Assembly (NCBI RefSeq): GCF_001667585.1
Contig: NZ_LZJZ01000035.1
Span: 1 to 47,483, forward strand
Origin: Mycobacterium sp. E2733
GTDB taxonomy: Bacteria; Actinomycetota; Actinomycetes; Mycobacteriales; Mycobacteriaceae
Length of the DNA: 47,483 bases
Direction of reading: 5' to 3'
The notes under the pieces were generated by a model. It ran no database searches. It had not been told where the DNA came from and saw nothing but the letters and a program-made list of their open reading frames with translations. Made by a program: the position numbers and the translations under genes. This document shows, one piece after another, positions 37,793-47,483 of this stretch (position 1 is the stretch's first letter; each line of letters begins with the position of its first letter).

Positions 37793-38724
37793 GGCCGCAA
37801 CTTCCTGCCGGTGAGGTCGAGGAACACGTCCTCGAGGCTGCGCTGCTCGACGCGCATGTCGGTGGCCAGCACGTCGATGCGCGCACACCACGCCGTCACG
37901 GTGGCCAGCACCTGCGGGTCGACGGGGCCCTCGACCAGGTACTCGCCCGGTGTCACCTCGCTGGCGCGGTAGTCCTCCGGCAGGGCGGCGGTCAGCAGGG
38001 ACAGGTCGAGCCGCGGCGGCGCGGTGAAACGCAGCTCGTCCTTGGCGCCGGTGCGCATCAGCTCGGCCGGCGTGCCGGCGGCCACCGTTTTCCCGTGGTC
38101 GATGATGACCAGCCGATCGGCGAGCTCCTCGGCCTCCTTGAGTTGGTGGGTGGTCAGCAGCACCGTCACGCCGTCGCGGCGCAGAGCGTCGATCAATTCC
38201 CACACCAGCAGCCGGGCGTGCGCGTCCATGCCCGCGGTCGGTTCGTCCAGGAAGACCAGTTCGGGCCGGCCGACCAGCGCGCAGGCCAGCGCGAGCCGCT
38301 GCTGCTGGCCGCCGGACAGCCGTCGGTAGGTGGTGCGGGCGGCATCGGTGAGGCCCAGGGTGTCGAGCAGCCACGCCGGGTCCAGAGGGTCGGCGGCGTA
38401 GGAGGCGACCAGGTTGAGCATTTCGCCCGCACGTGCGCTGGGGTAGCCGCCACCGCCCTGCAACATCACCCCGATGCGGGTGCGCAGGCGGGCGTTGTCG
38501 GCGATCGGGTCCAGCCCGAGCACCTCGATGGTGCCGGCGTCCGGGCGCACGAAGCCCTCGCACATTTCGACCGTCGTGGTCTTGCCGGCGCCGTTGGGGC
38601 CCAGCAGCGCGAGCACTTCGGCGGCGTGCACCTCGAGGTCGAGATTGGCGACGGCCGTGGTCGATCCGTAGTGCTTGCTCACCCCGCGCAGTCGCACGAC
38701 TGTTTCAGGAACGTCCGAGCTCAC
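37789..38724 (-). CDS. ABC transporter ATP-binding protein (Rv1458c-like)
   Basis: A 311-residue ABC ATPase, orthologue of Rv1458c. Motifs in order are Walker A LLGPNGAGKTTTVEM, signature RRLSGGQQQRLALACAL, Walker B ELVFLDEPTAGMD and the H-loop TTHQLKEAEELAD. A C-terminal accessory region of about 80 residues, as in DrrA-like exporters, follows. GTG 38724 overlaps the mptB TGA by 4 bp and the stop overlaps the permease TTG. The three genes mptB-ATPase-permease are therefore coupled, but this says nothing certain about cargo. Confidence 0.94.
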   Translation of the reverse strand: MSSDVPETVVRLRGVSKHYGSTTAVANLDLEVHAAEVLALLGPNGAGKTTTVEMCEGFVRPDAGTIEVLGLDPIADNARLRTRIGVMLQGGGGYPSARAGEMLNLVASYAADPLDPAWLLDTLGLTDAARTTYRRLSGGQQQRLALACALVGRPELVFLDEPTAGMDAHARLLVWELIDALRRDGVTVLLTTHQLKEAEELADRLVIIDHGKTVAAGTPAELMRTGAKDELRFTAPPRLDLSLLTAALPEDYRASEVTPGEYLVEGPVDPQVLATVTAWCARIDVLATDMRVEQRSLEDVFLDLTGRKLRP

Positions 38725-40421
38725 GTGGAATCAGCGTAGGCGTCAGGCACAGTGGCCGGCCGGGGGGCCTGAGCGGCGTCGGGCGCGGGCGCGGTTCCGA
38801 CGGCCGCCTCCGGCGTTTCGGCGCCCTCACCCGGAAGCCGCCGCCACGGCAACCGGGTGTACGTCAGCGCGATGAGCGCCGCCACGATGACGGTGCTGGC
38901 CAGGGTGGCGTCCACGATCTGGAACAAAGCGAAGCGGTCCCCGTTGGCCGTCGGGCCGAAGATGCCGACGACGAGGGTGATGACGATGACCGCCGCCCGG
39001 AACCCGCTGCGGGTCGCCCAGGCGGCCAGCGGAATGATCGCCCACAACAGATACCAGGGCTGCACGACCGGAAACAGCAACACGGTGACGCCCAGCGCCA
39101 CGCCGAGGCCACCGACCGGATGCAACCGGCCGCGAAAGACCGCCAGCAGCAACCAGCCCACCATCACCATGATGATCAGCACGCCGATGGCGCGGGTGAG
39201 TCCCAACACCGCGGTGGTGTGATCGCCGAGACCGAGCAGAATCCCCACCTGGCCGGTGCCAAGGGCGAGCAGGGTCGGCGGCGACATCCAGCTGCGAACC
39301 ACGTTGGCGGTGCCCAGCGTGTAGATCCAGCCGAACCCGAGGCCGCTGGCCCAGCCGACCACCGCCATCACCGCCAGTGACAGCGCGCTCATCGCGCCGC
39401 CAGCCAGCAGCAGCGCCCGCAGGTTCCCCCCGCAGCGATAGGCCAGCGCCATCGTGACGAACCCGAGAGCCAGCAGCGACGGCAGCTTCACCTGCGACGA
39501 CAGCGTGATCAGGACGGCGCCGGCCAACAGCATGCCCAGCGGCTCCCAATCCGGGCCCGGCCGCCACGAGGCCGGGAACAGCCGCGGCGAATCGGTGCCC
39601 CGCAGCGCGAACTCCGCCCCTGCCAGCATCAGGCCGAGCATCAGCGCCTCGTTGTGCACGCCGGCCACCAGATGCATGATCAGCAACGGATTAGCGGCGC
39701 CCAGCCACAGCGCGCTGACCTCGGCGACGCCGCACCGCCGGGCCAGCCGCGGGGTCGCCCACACGATCAACCCCACGCCGATCAGCTCGACCAGCCGGTG
39801 ACACAGCACGGCGGCGACGATGTTCTCCCCGGTGAGCGCCGAGATGCCGCGCCCGATCCACAAAAAGAGCGGGCCGTAGGGCGCCGGCGTCTCGCGCCAC
39901 AGGGTGGGGACCGACAGCGTGAAGACGTGGGACAGCCCGAGTCCGGACGCCGGACCCACCCGGTAGGGGTCGAGCCCTTCCAAAGAGATCTGGCTCTGGG
40001 CCAGGTAGGAGTAGACGTCCTTGCTGTACATCGGCGGCGCGATCAGCAGCGGCAACGTCCACAGCAGCAGGGTGCGGTCCAGGTCGCCGCGCGACATTCG
40101 CCTGCTGCCCAGCGCGAACCGGCCGAGCATCAGCCAGGCCAGCGCCATCATGACCGCGCCGGTGGTCGTCATCGTCAGCGACACCGTCTGGATCCGCGAC
40201 GGCAGGTTGAGCAACCGCACCCCAAACGTGGGGTCCTGCACGACGGGCCGGGCCCCGGCGCCCAGCGCGCCGATCGCCATCAAAATGGTGCCGGTGGCCC
40301 CGAACAGGCGGGTGCGCTGCAGCGCGGTGAGCTCTGTATCGTTCAGCGGCGTGCCTACCGCCTGCTCGTCGCCATGCAGGCTGGCGATCGACGAGCTCAG
40401 CGCGTGGTGGCGGTCAGCCAT
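38721..40421 (-). CDS. mptB: Alpha-(1->6)-mannopyranosyltransferase MptB
   Basis: MptB (orthologue of Rv1459c), a polyprenyl-phosphomannose-dependent GT-C mannosyltransferase that starts the alpha-1,6-mannan backbone of lipomannan and lipoarabinomannan, as studied in Corynebacterium. From ATG 40421 (MADRHHALSSSIASLHGDEQ) it has 566 residues and about 13 hydrophobic helices. The first extracytoplasmic loop carries the GT-C-type acidic motif within APPMYSKDVYSYLAQSQIS, and conserved GLDPY and ETPAPYGPLFLW segments follow. The frame continues 84 bp upstream without conserved sequence. It is coupled by GTGA overlap to the ABC ATPase and divergent from sufR. Confidence 0.9.
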   Translation of the reverse strand: MADRHHALSSSIASLHGDEQAVGTPLNDTELTALQRTRLFGATGTILMAIGALGAGARPVVQDPTFGVRLLNLPSRIQTVSLTMTTTGAVMMALAWLMLGRFALGSRRMSRGDLDRTLLLWTLPLLIAPPMYSKDVYSYLAQSQISLEGLDPYRVGPASGLGLSHVFTLSVPTLWRETPAPYGPLFLWIGRGISALTGENIVAAVLCHRLVELIGVGLIVWATPRLARRCGVAEVSALWLGAANPLLIMHLVAGVHNEALMLGLMLAGAEFALRGTDSPRLFPASWRPGPDWEPLGMLLAGAVLITLSSQVKLPSLLALGFVTMALAYRCGGNLRALLLAGGAMSALSLAVMAVVGWASGLGFGWIYTLGTANVVRSWMSPPTLLALGTGQVGILLGLGDHTTAVLGLTRAIGVLIIMVMVGWLLLAVFRGRLHPVGGLGVALGVTVLLFPVVQPWYLLWAIIPLAAWATRSGFRAAVIVITLVVGIFGPTANGDRFALFQIVDATLASTVIVAALIALTYTRLPWRRLPGEGAETPEAAVGTAPAPDAAQAPRPATVPDAYADST

Positions 40422-40569
40422 CTGAGCAGCGTAGCCGCCGGGGTCAACACAGCGGCGATCGCAAGCGCGGCGGAGCCGGGCGTACCGTGTCGCCGCGCGT
40501 CCCACTCAGTGTGACCAGCGCAACGCCCGCTCAGGGCACCCTTGGTAGACCGATCCCCGGAATTGCGTC

Positions 40570-40584
40570 ACACTGGTGTTGTGA
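40570..40584. promoter_or_regulatory. SufR operator overlapping the sufR start codon
   Basis: ACACT (40570-40574), five bases, then TGTGA (40580-40584): an exact match to the ACACT-N5-TGTGA inverted repeat reported as the mycobacterial SufR binding site. It overlaps the preferred GTG start at 40581, so bound repressor would block RNA polymerase at the promoter and start. CACACT at 40569-40574 could be a -10 for a leaderless transcript starting at the GTG. Confidence 0.7.
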
Positions 40585-41393
40585 AAATCCGGACCGATCT
40601 CGACGACGCTGCCGTGGGTGCGGCGGCCGCCGCGGTGCGGGATGGTCACACCCGGCGCGCCATCGTGCGCTTGCTGGTGGAGTCCGGGTCGATCACCGCG
40701 GGCGAGATCGGCGACCGGCTCGGGTTGGCGGCCGCCGGTGTGCGGCGCCATCTCGATGCCCTGATCGAGGCGGGCGACGCCGAGTCGGTGCCCGCCGCGT
40801 CCTGGCAGCAGGTCGGGCGCGGGCGCCCGGCCAAGCGTTTCCGGCTCACGGCGGCCGGTCGCGCCAAGCTTGAGCACGCCTACGACGACCTCGCGTCGGC
40901 GGCCATGCGGCAGCTGCGGGAGATCGGCGGCGAGGACGCCGTCCGCACGTTCGCTCGGCAACGGATCGACTCGATCCTGGCCGGCGTAGCGTCGGCCGAG
41001 GGCGACGACGACGCCGAAGTCGAAGCGGCCGCCGAGCGGGTGGCCGGCGCGCTGACCAAGGCGGGTTACGTCGCCACCACGACGCGGGTGGGCGGCCCGA
41101 TCCACGGCGTGCAGATCTGCCAGCACCACTGCCCGGTGTCGCACGTCGCGGAGGAATTTCCCGAGTTGTGTGAAGCCGAGCAGCAGGCGATGGCCGAGGT
41201 GCTCGGGACCCACGTGCAGCGGTTGGCGACCATCGTCAACGGTGACTGCGCCTGCACCACCCACGTACCCCTGACTGTCCCTAGTCCGAAGGCGCCCAGC
41301 CCGCGCCGCGCCGGCGACGATGCAGAGCGTAGCGATGAGGAGGAGCGGGGCTATATGACCGACACCACGAGCATCGAAGGAGCGTCGTTATGA
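40581..41393 (+). CDS. sufR: Fe-S-binding transcriptional repressor SufR
   Basis: SufR (orthologue of Rv1460), 270 residues from GTG 40581. It is a winged-helix repressor of the suf operon that loses DNA affinity with the state of its own Fe-S cluster. The N-terminal HTH is [26 protein letters not shown]. Cluster-ligand candidates are Cys180 and Cys184 ([11 protein letters not shown]), Cys197 (ELCEAE), and Cys223 and Cys225 (GDCACTTH). A GTG at 40542 would give 13 extra residues, but the operator overlapping 40581 favours the shorter form. The stop overlaps the sufB ATG (ATGA). It is the first gene of the suf operon. Confidence 0.95.
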   Translation: MKIRTDLDDAAVGAAAAAVRDGHTRRAIVRLLVESGSITAGEIGDRLGLAAAGVRRHLDALIEAGDAESVPAASWQQVGRGRPAKRFRLTAAGRAKLEHAYDDLASAAMRQLREIGGEDAVRTFARQRIDSILAGVASAEGDDDAEVEAAAERVAGALTKAGYVATTTRVGGPIHGVQICQHHCPVSHVAEEFPELCEAEQQAMAEVLGTHVQRLATIVNGDCACTTHVPLTVPSPKAPSPRRAGDDAERSDEEERGYMTDTTSIEGASL

Positions 41394-42838
41394 CCCTCAC
41401 GCCAGAGGCCCAACAGGCCACTGCAGCGCCGTTGACCCAGGAGCAGGCGATCGCCTCGCTGGGCCGCTACGGCTACGGCTGGGCGGACACCGACGTCGCG
41501 GGGGCCAGCGCCCAGCGCGGGCTGTCGGAGGCGGTCGTCCGCGACATCTCGTCGAAGAAGAGCGAGTCCGAATGGATGCTGCAGGCGCGGCTGAAGGCGT
41601 TGCGCATCTTCGAGCGCAAGCCGATGCCGACGTGGGGCTCGAACCTCGGGGGCATCGACTTCGACAACATCAAGTACTTCGTGCGCTCCACCGAAAAGCA
41701 GGCCGCCTCTTGGGAAGACCTGCCCGAGGACATCCGGAACACCTACGACAGGCTGGGCATCCCGGAGGCCGAGAAGCAGCGTTTGGTCGCCGGTGTCGCG
41801 GCCCAGTACGAGTCCGAGGTGGTGTACCACCAGATCCGCGAGGACCTGGAGGCCCAGGGCGTTATCTTCGTGGACACCGACACCGGCCTGCGTGAGCACG
41901 AGGACCTTTTCAAGCAGTACTTCGGCACCGTGATCCCGGCCGGCGACAACAAGTTCTCCGCGCTCAACACCGCGGTGTGGAGTGGCGGTTCGTTCATCTA
42001 CGTGCCGCCCGGCGTGCACGTCGACATCCCGCTGCAGGCCTACTTCCGCATCAACACCGAGAACATGGGCCAGTTCGAGCGCACGCTGATCATCGTCGAC
42101 GAAAACGCTTACGTGCATTACGTGGAGGGCTGCACCGCGCCCATCTACACGTCGGACTCACTGCACTCGGCGGTGGTGGAGATCATCGTAAAGCCTGGCG
42201 GCCGTTGCCGTTACACCACGATCCAGAACTGGTCGAACAACGTCTACAACCTGGTCACCAAGCGCGCCCGCGCCGAGGCCGGCGCCACTATGGAGTGGGT
42301 CGACGGCAACATCGGGTCCAAGGTCACGATGAAGTACCCGGCCGTCTGGATGACCGGCGAGCATGCCAAGGGCGAGGTGCTGTCGGTCGCCTTCGCCGGC
42401 GAGGGCCAGCACCAGGACGCCGGCGCCAAGATGCTGCACCTGGCGCCGAACACGTCGAGCAACATCGTCTCGAAGTCGGTGGCCCGCGGCGGCGGCCGCA
42501 CCTCCTACCGCGGTCTCGTCCAGGTGAACAAGGGTGCACACGGGTCGCGTTCCAGCGTGAAATGCGATGCGCTGCTGGTCGATACGATCAGCCGCAGCGA
42601 CACCTACCCCTACGTCGACATCCGCGAGGACGACGTCACGATGGGCCACGAGGCCACCGTGTCCAAGGTCAGCGACAACCAGTTGTTCTACCTGATGAGC
42701 CGCGGACTGACCGAGGACGAGGCGATGGCGATGGTGGTACGCGGCTTCGTCGAGCCGATCGCCAAGGAACTGCCCATGGAATACGCCCTCGAGCTCAACC
42801 GGCTCATCGAGTTGCAGATGGAGGGCGCGGTCGGATGA
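41390..42838 (+). CDS. sufB: Fe-S cluster assembly scaffold SufB
   Basis: SufB (orthologue of Rv1461), 482 residues, a scaffold subunit of the SufBCD complex on which new Fe-S clusters form. Conserved candidates are Cys248 ([10 protein letters not shown]), Cys392 (SVKCDALL), His420 and Glu421 (GHEATV). The Cys392-Glu421 spacing of 29 equals that between Cys405 and Glu434 of E. coli SufB. The protein is continuous: unlike M. tuberculosis SufB (Pps1), which carries an intein, no insertion is present. ATG 41390 overlaps sufR, and the stop overlaps sufD. Confidence 0.97.
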   Translation: MTLTPEAQQATAAPLTQEQAIASLGRYGYGWADTDVAGASAQRGLSEAVVRDISSKKSESEWMLQARLKALRIFERKPMPTWGSNLGGIDFDNIKYFVRSTEKQAASWEDLPEDIRNTYDRLGIPEAEKQRLVAGVAAQYESEVVYHQIREDLEAQGVIFVDTDTGLREHEDLFKQYFGTVIPAGDNKFSALNTAVWSGGSFIYVPPGVHVDIPLQAYFRINTENMGQFERTLIIVDENAYVHYVEGCTAPIYTSDSLHSAVVEIIVKPGGRCRYTTIQNWSNNVYNLVTKRARAEAGATMEWVDGNIGSKVTMKYPAVWMTGEHAKGEVLSVAFAGEGQHQDAGAKMLHLAPNTSSNIVSKSVARGGGRTSYRGLVQVNKGAHGSRSSVKCDALLVDTISRSDTYPYVDIREDDVTMGHEATVSKVSDNQLFYLMSRGLTEDEAMAMVVRGFVEPIAKELPMEYALELNRLIELQMEGAVG

Positions 42839-43994
42839 CGACTGCTGCTGCTGCCCTGAACAAGGGCGAGCTGTTCGCGTCCTTCGACGTGGACGCGTTC
42901 GAGGTGCCCAGCGGCCGCGACGAAATCTGGCGGTTCACCCCGCTGCGGCGGCTGCGCGGGCTGCACGACGGCTCGGCTCAAGCCACCGGCAAGGCGGAAA
43001 TCAACGTCGGCGAGCAACCGGGCGTACAGGTCGAGACCGTCCGCCGCGGCGACGAGCGGCTCGGCCGGGGCGGCGTGCCCGCTGACCGCGTTGCGGCGCA
43101 AGCGTTTTCGTCGTTCAACTCCGCGACGCTGGTGAGCGTCGGGCGTGACACGCAGATCGCCGAGCCGGTCAACATCACCGTGACGGGCCCCGGCGCCGGC
43201 GCGGTGGCCTACGGGCACCTGCAAATCAGCGTCGCCGAACTCGGCGAGGCGGTCGTGGTGATCGACCATCGGGGGAGCGGAACGTACGCCGACAACGTCG
43301 AATTCATCGTCGACGACGCCGCCCGGCTCACCGTCGTGTGGATCGCGGACTGGGCCGACGACATGGTGCACCTGTCCGCGCAGCACGCCAGGCTGGGCAA
43401 GGACGCGGTGCTGCGGCACGTCGCCGTCACCCTGGGCGGCGAGGTGGTGCGGATGTCGGCCAACGTGCGCTACGCCGCGCCGGGCGGGGACGCGGAGCTG
43501 CTCGGGTTGTACTTCGCCGACGACGGGCAGCACCTCGAGTCACGGCTGCTGGTCGACCACGCGCAACCCAACTGCAAGTCGAACGTGCTCTACAAGGGTG
43601 CGCTGCAAGGGGATCCGGCATCGCAACGGCCGGACGCGCACACCGTCTGGGTGGGCGACGTGCTGATCCGCGCCGAGGCTACCGACACCGAGACCTTCGA
43701 GGTGAACCGCAACCTCGTGCTCACCGACGGGGCGCGCGCCGACTCGGTGCCCAACCTGGAGATCGAGACCGGCGAGATCGTCGGCGCCGGACACGCCAGC
43801 GCCACCGGACGGTTCGACGACGAGCAACTGTTCTACCTGCGGGCCCGCGGCATCCCCGAAGACCAGGCGCGCCGGCTGGTGGTGCGGGGTTTCTTCGGCG
43901 AGATCATCTCGAAGATCGCCGTGCCCGAGATCCGGGAGCGCCTGACCGCGGCCATCGAACACGAACTGGAAATCACGGAGAAGACAACGGCCCT

Positions 43995-43998
<4 letters not shown>
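42835..43998 (+). CDS. sufD: Fe-S cluster assembly protein SufD
   Basis: SufD (orthologue of Rv1462), 387 residues, the partner of SufB in the SufBC2D complex, needed for iron entry. The beta-helix core is recognisable ([55 protein letters not shown]). The C-terminus mirrors SufB ([25 protein letters not shown]), as in the family. It starts at ATG 42835, overlapping the sufB TGA by 4 bp; the longer open frame upstream is a shadow within sufB. It ends overlapping the sufC ATG. Confidence 0.96.
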
Positions 43999-46498
<2,500 letters not shown>

Positions 46499-46524
<26 letters not shown>

Positions 46525-46846
46525 CGAATTTCTTGCCGACCTCGAGGAGGCGATGCGCGACGTCGTCGACCCCGAGTTGGGCATCAACGTCGTCGATCTC
46601 GGACTGGTCTACGGCCTCAACGTGGAAGAGGGCGAGGAGGGAACGGTCGCCCTGATCGACATGACCTTGACCTCGGCGGCCTGCCCGCTGACCGACGTCA
46701 TCGAGGACCAGTCACGCAGCGCGCTCGTCAGCAGCGGGCTGGTCGACGAGCTGCGGATCAACTGGGTGTGGAACCCGCCGTGGGGCCCCGACAAGATCAC
46801 CGAAGACGGGCGCGAGCAGTTGCGCGCGCTGGGCTTCACCGTCTGA
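46499..46846 (+). CDS. sufT: SufT, MIP18/DUF59 family Fe-S carrier or maturation protein
   Basis: A 115-residue MIP18 (DUF59) family protein, orthologue of Rv1466, linked to Fe-S maturation of client enzymes. Typical features are MRDVVDPELGINVVDLGLVYGL, where the PELG motif lies near the start, and TSAACPLTDVIEDQ, which holds the conserved cysteine. The ATG at 46499 has a strong GAGGAGGAAG site inside the end of sufU, so it overlaps that gene by 26 bp. It is the last gene of the suf operon; the next gene is convergent. Confidence 0.94.
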
Positions 46847-46869
46847 TCGACAACGGTCCCGCAAGACCC

Positions 46870-47394
46870 CTAGAGATGCAGGCGTGGCAGGTGCGGGATG
46901 TGCAGATGGTGGTGCGGGCCGCCCATCGGCGGGCATTGCTCCAGGCTGATCGTCATCGCCTGTAACGCTCCGCCGTCGTTGGTTCCCTGAGCGCCCATGC
47001 AGGTGCCGTTCACGATCGCCTGCGTGTTGGAGGCCGTCTGCTTCTTGTAGGACGTCGAGTCGTTGACGGTCACATTGGTGGGGGTGGGCTTACCGCCGGG
47101 ACCGATGCTGTTGACGACGATCGTGTTCCCCGACACCGAGGCCACCGTGCCGTAGAAGCCGGGGGGCGGCGGGCACTTGCCGTCGACGGCCGAGGTGATC
47201 GTCACCGCCTGCGCGGTGGCATCGGTGGGCGTGCTCTGCGGCGTGGCCTTCACGTTGACGCAACTACCCGGCGTGACGTCGGTCAGCCCGGCCGGGGTGA
47301 CCTGGAAGACCGGCGTCGACGGGCTGAAGTCCACCGTCGCGCTTCCGGTTCGTGTCCTGAGCTGAATCGTCCCGCCCGACACCGACTCGACCAT
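46870..47394 (-). CDS. DUF5666-like repeat protein, 5' end missing or rearranged
   Basis: A 174-residue product if ATG 47394 is used. It contains two beta-rich repeats, VESVSGGTIQL...TVDFSPSTPV...GSCVNV and VASVSGNTIVV...NVTVNDSTSY, each beginning VxSVSGxTI. They are joined by a Pro-rich linker (CPPPPGFYG), and the tail is His/Leu-rich (HHHLHIPHLPRLHL). This pattern resembles secreted DUF5666 proteins. No signal peptide is present, although the family usually has one. In frame upstream of the ATG, a Pro-rich linker and KDYVEG continue to a stop codon at 47449-47451. The true N-terminal part, which should carry a third repeat and a signal peptide, is not there in this orientation. Confidence 0.65.
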   Translation of the reverse strand: MVESVSGGTIQLRTRTGSATVDFSPSTPVFQVTPAGLTDVTPGSCVNVKATPQSTPTDATAQAVTITSAVDGKCPPPPGFYGTVASVSGNTIVVNSIGPGGKPTPTNVTVNDSTSYKKQTASNTQAIVNGTCMGAQGTNDGGALQAMTISLEQCPPMGGPHHHLHIPHLPRLHL

Positions 47395-47426
47395 CCCCTC
47401 GACGTAGTCCTTGGGCGGGGGCGGCG

Positions 47427-47483
47427 GTGCCGGGCAACTCCATCCGGGTCACCAAGGAAGACAATTCGACCGCGGCCGTGAAC
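47427..47483 (+). other. Plus-strand DUF5666-like gene fragment, running off the window
   Basis: On the plus strand, bases 47427-47483 read VPGNSIRVTKEDNSTAAVN. This aligns with the repeats of the adjacent minus-strand gene (VSGNTIVV, VSGGTIQL...SATVDF), so it appears to be the expected upstream repeat, but inverted. No start codon or signal peptide lies before it; a Gly/Ala-coding GC-rich stretch occupies the junction. It is therefore either a rearranged piece of the same gene or the middle of a second, divergent gene. The window edge prevents a decision. Confidence 0.45.

Overview
The window is 47.5 kb of high-GC DNA from a slow-growing, non-tuberculous Mycobacterium, most like the M. avium complex. 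I infer this from close protein similarity and gene order matching the M. tuberculosis segment uvrC (Rv1420) to sufT (Rv1466). No database search was run, so all orthologue names come from recognition. Genes are tightly packed, and 4-bp stop/start overlaps (ATGA or GTGA) are very common. I see no tRNA, rRNA, CRISPR array or insertion sequence. No gene-free stretch exceeds about 260 bp.

Layout. (1) 1-4099: the 3' part of uvrC, then rapZ, yvcK/cuvA and whiA, a conserved actinobacterial block. (2) 4153-14320: lipid-related and unknown genes. These are a WS/DGAT acyltransferase, an orphan AbiEi/DUF559-type gene framed by a mirrored pair of palindromes, the minus-strand operon acyltransferase-fadD12-lipO, a small coiled-coil protein, and a coupled DUF3556 membrane protein/FAD oxidoreductase pair. 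(3) 14437-17524: glycolytic operon gap-pgk-tpi. (4) 17559-22788: a PAS-ANTAR regulator, secG, ppc, a DUF1206 membrane protein and a small coiled-coil protein. (5) 22801-29226: the minus-strand pentose phosphate operon tkt-tal-zwf-opcA-pgl. (6) 29483-40421: ctaB (heme O synthase), a large trehalose-phosphatase/GH65 fusion like Rv2006 (OtsB1), a quinone oxidoreductase, a shortened ATP-grasp-like protein, ctaA (heme A synthase), an ABC exporter and the mannosyltransferase mptB. (7) 40581-46846: the iron-sulfur assembly operon sufR-sufB-sufD-sufC-sufS-sufU-sufT. (8) 46870-47483: DUF5666-like sequence that is rearranged at the right edge.

How the genes fit together. gap-pgk-tpi, the zwf operon and ppc form a central-carbon block that supplies triose phosphates, NADPH and oxaloacetate. 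CtaB and CtaA act in sequence (heme B to heme O to heme A) for the aa3 oxidase. The suf genes encode the cell's main Fe-S assembly machine. SufR probably represses them through an ACACT-N5-TGTGA operator that overlaps its own start codon.

Signals most worth a second look. (a) Four copies of a 14-bp palindrome lie as two 30-bp-spaced pairs in mirror orientation around the orphan AbiEi/DUF559 gene. (b) At 47.40-47.43 kb a minus-strand DUF5666-like gene meets, head to head, a plus-strand fragment of the same domain type, which suggests an inversion breakpoint or a contig-end artefact. (c) The trehalose-phosphatase/GH65 fusion has a decayed N-terminal HAD domain and a DosR-like box upstream. (d) An ATP-grasp relative appears to lack its ATP-binding core. 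(e) Repeats consistent with an operator lie between tkt and ctaB.
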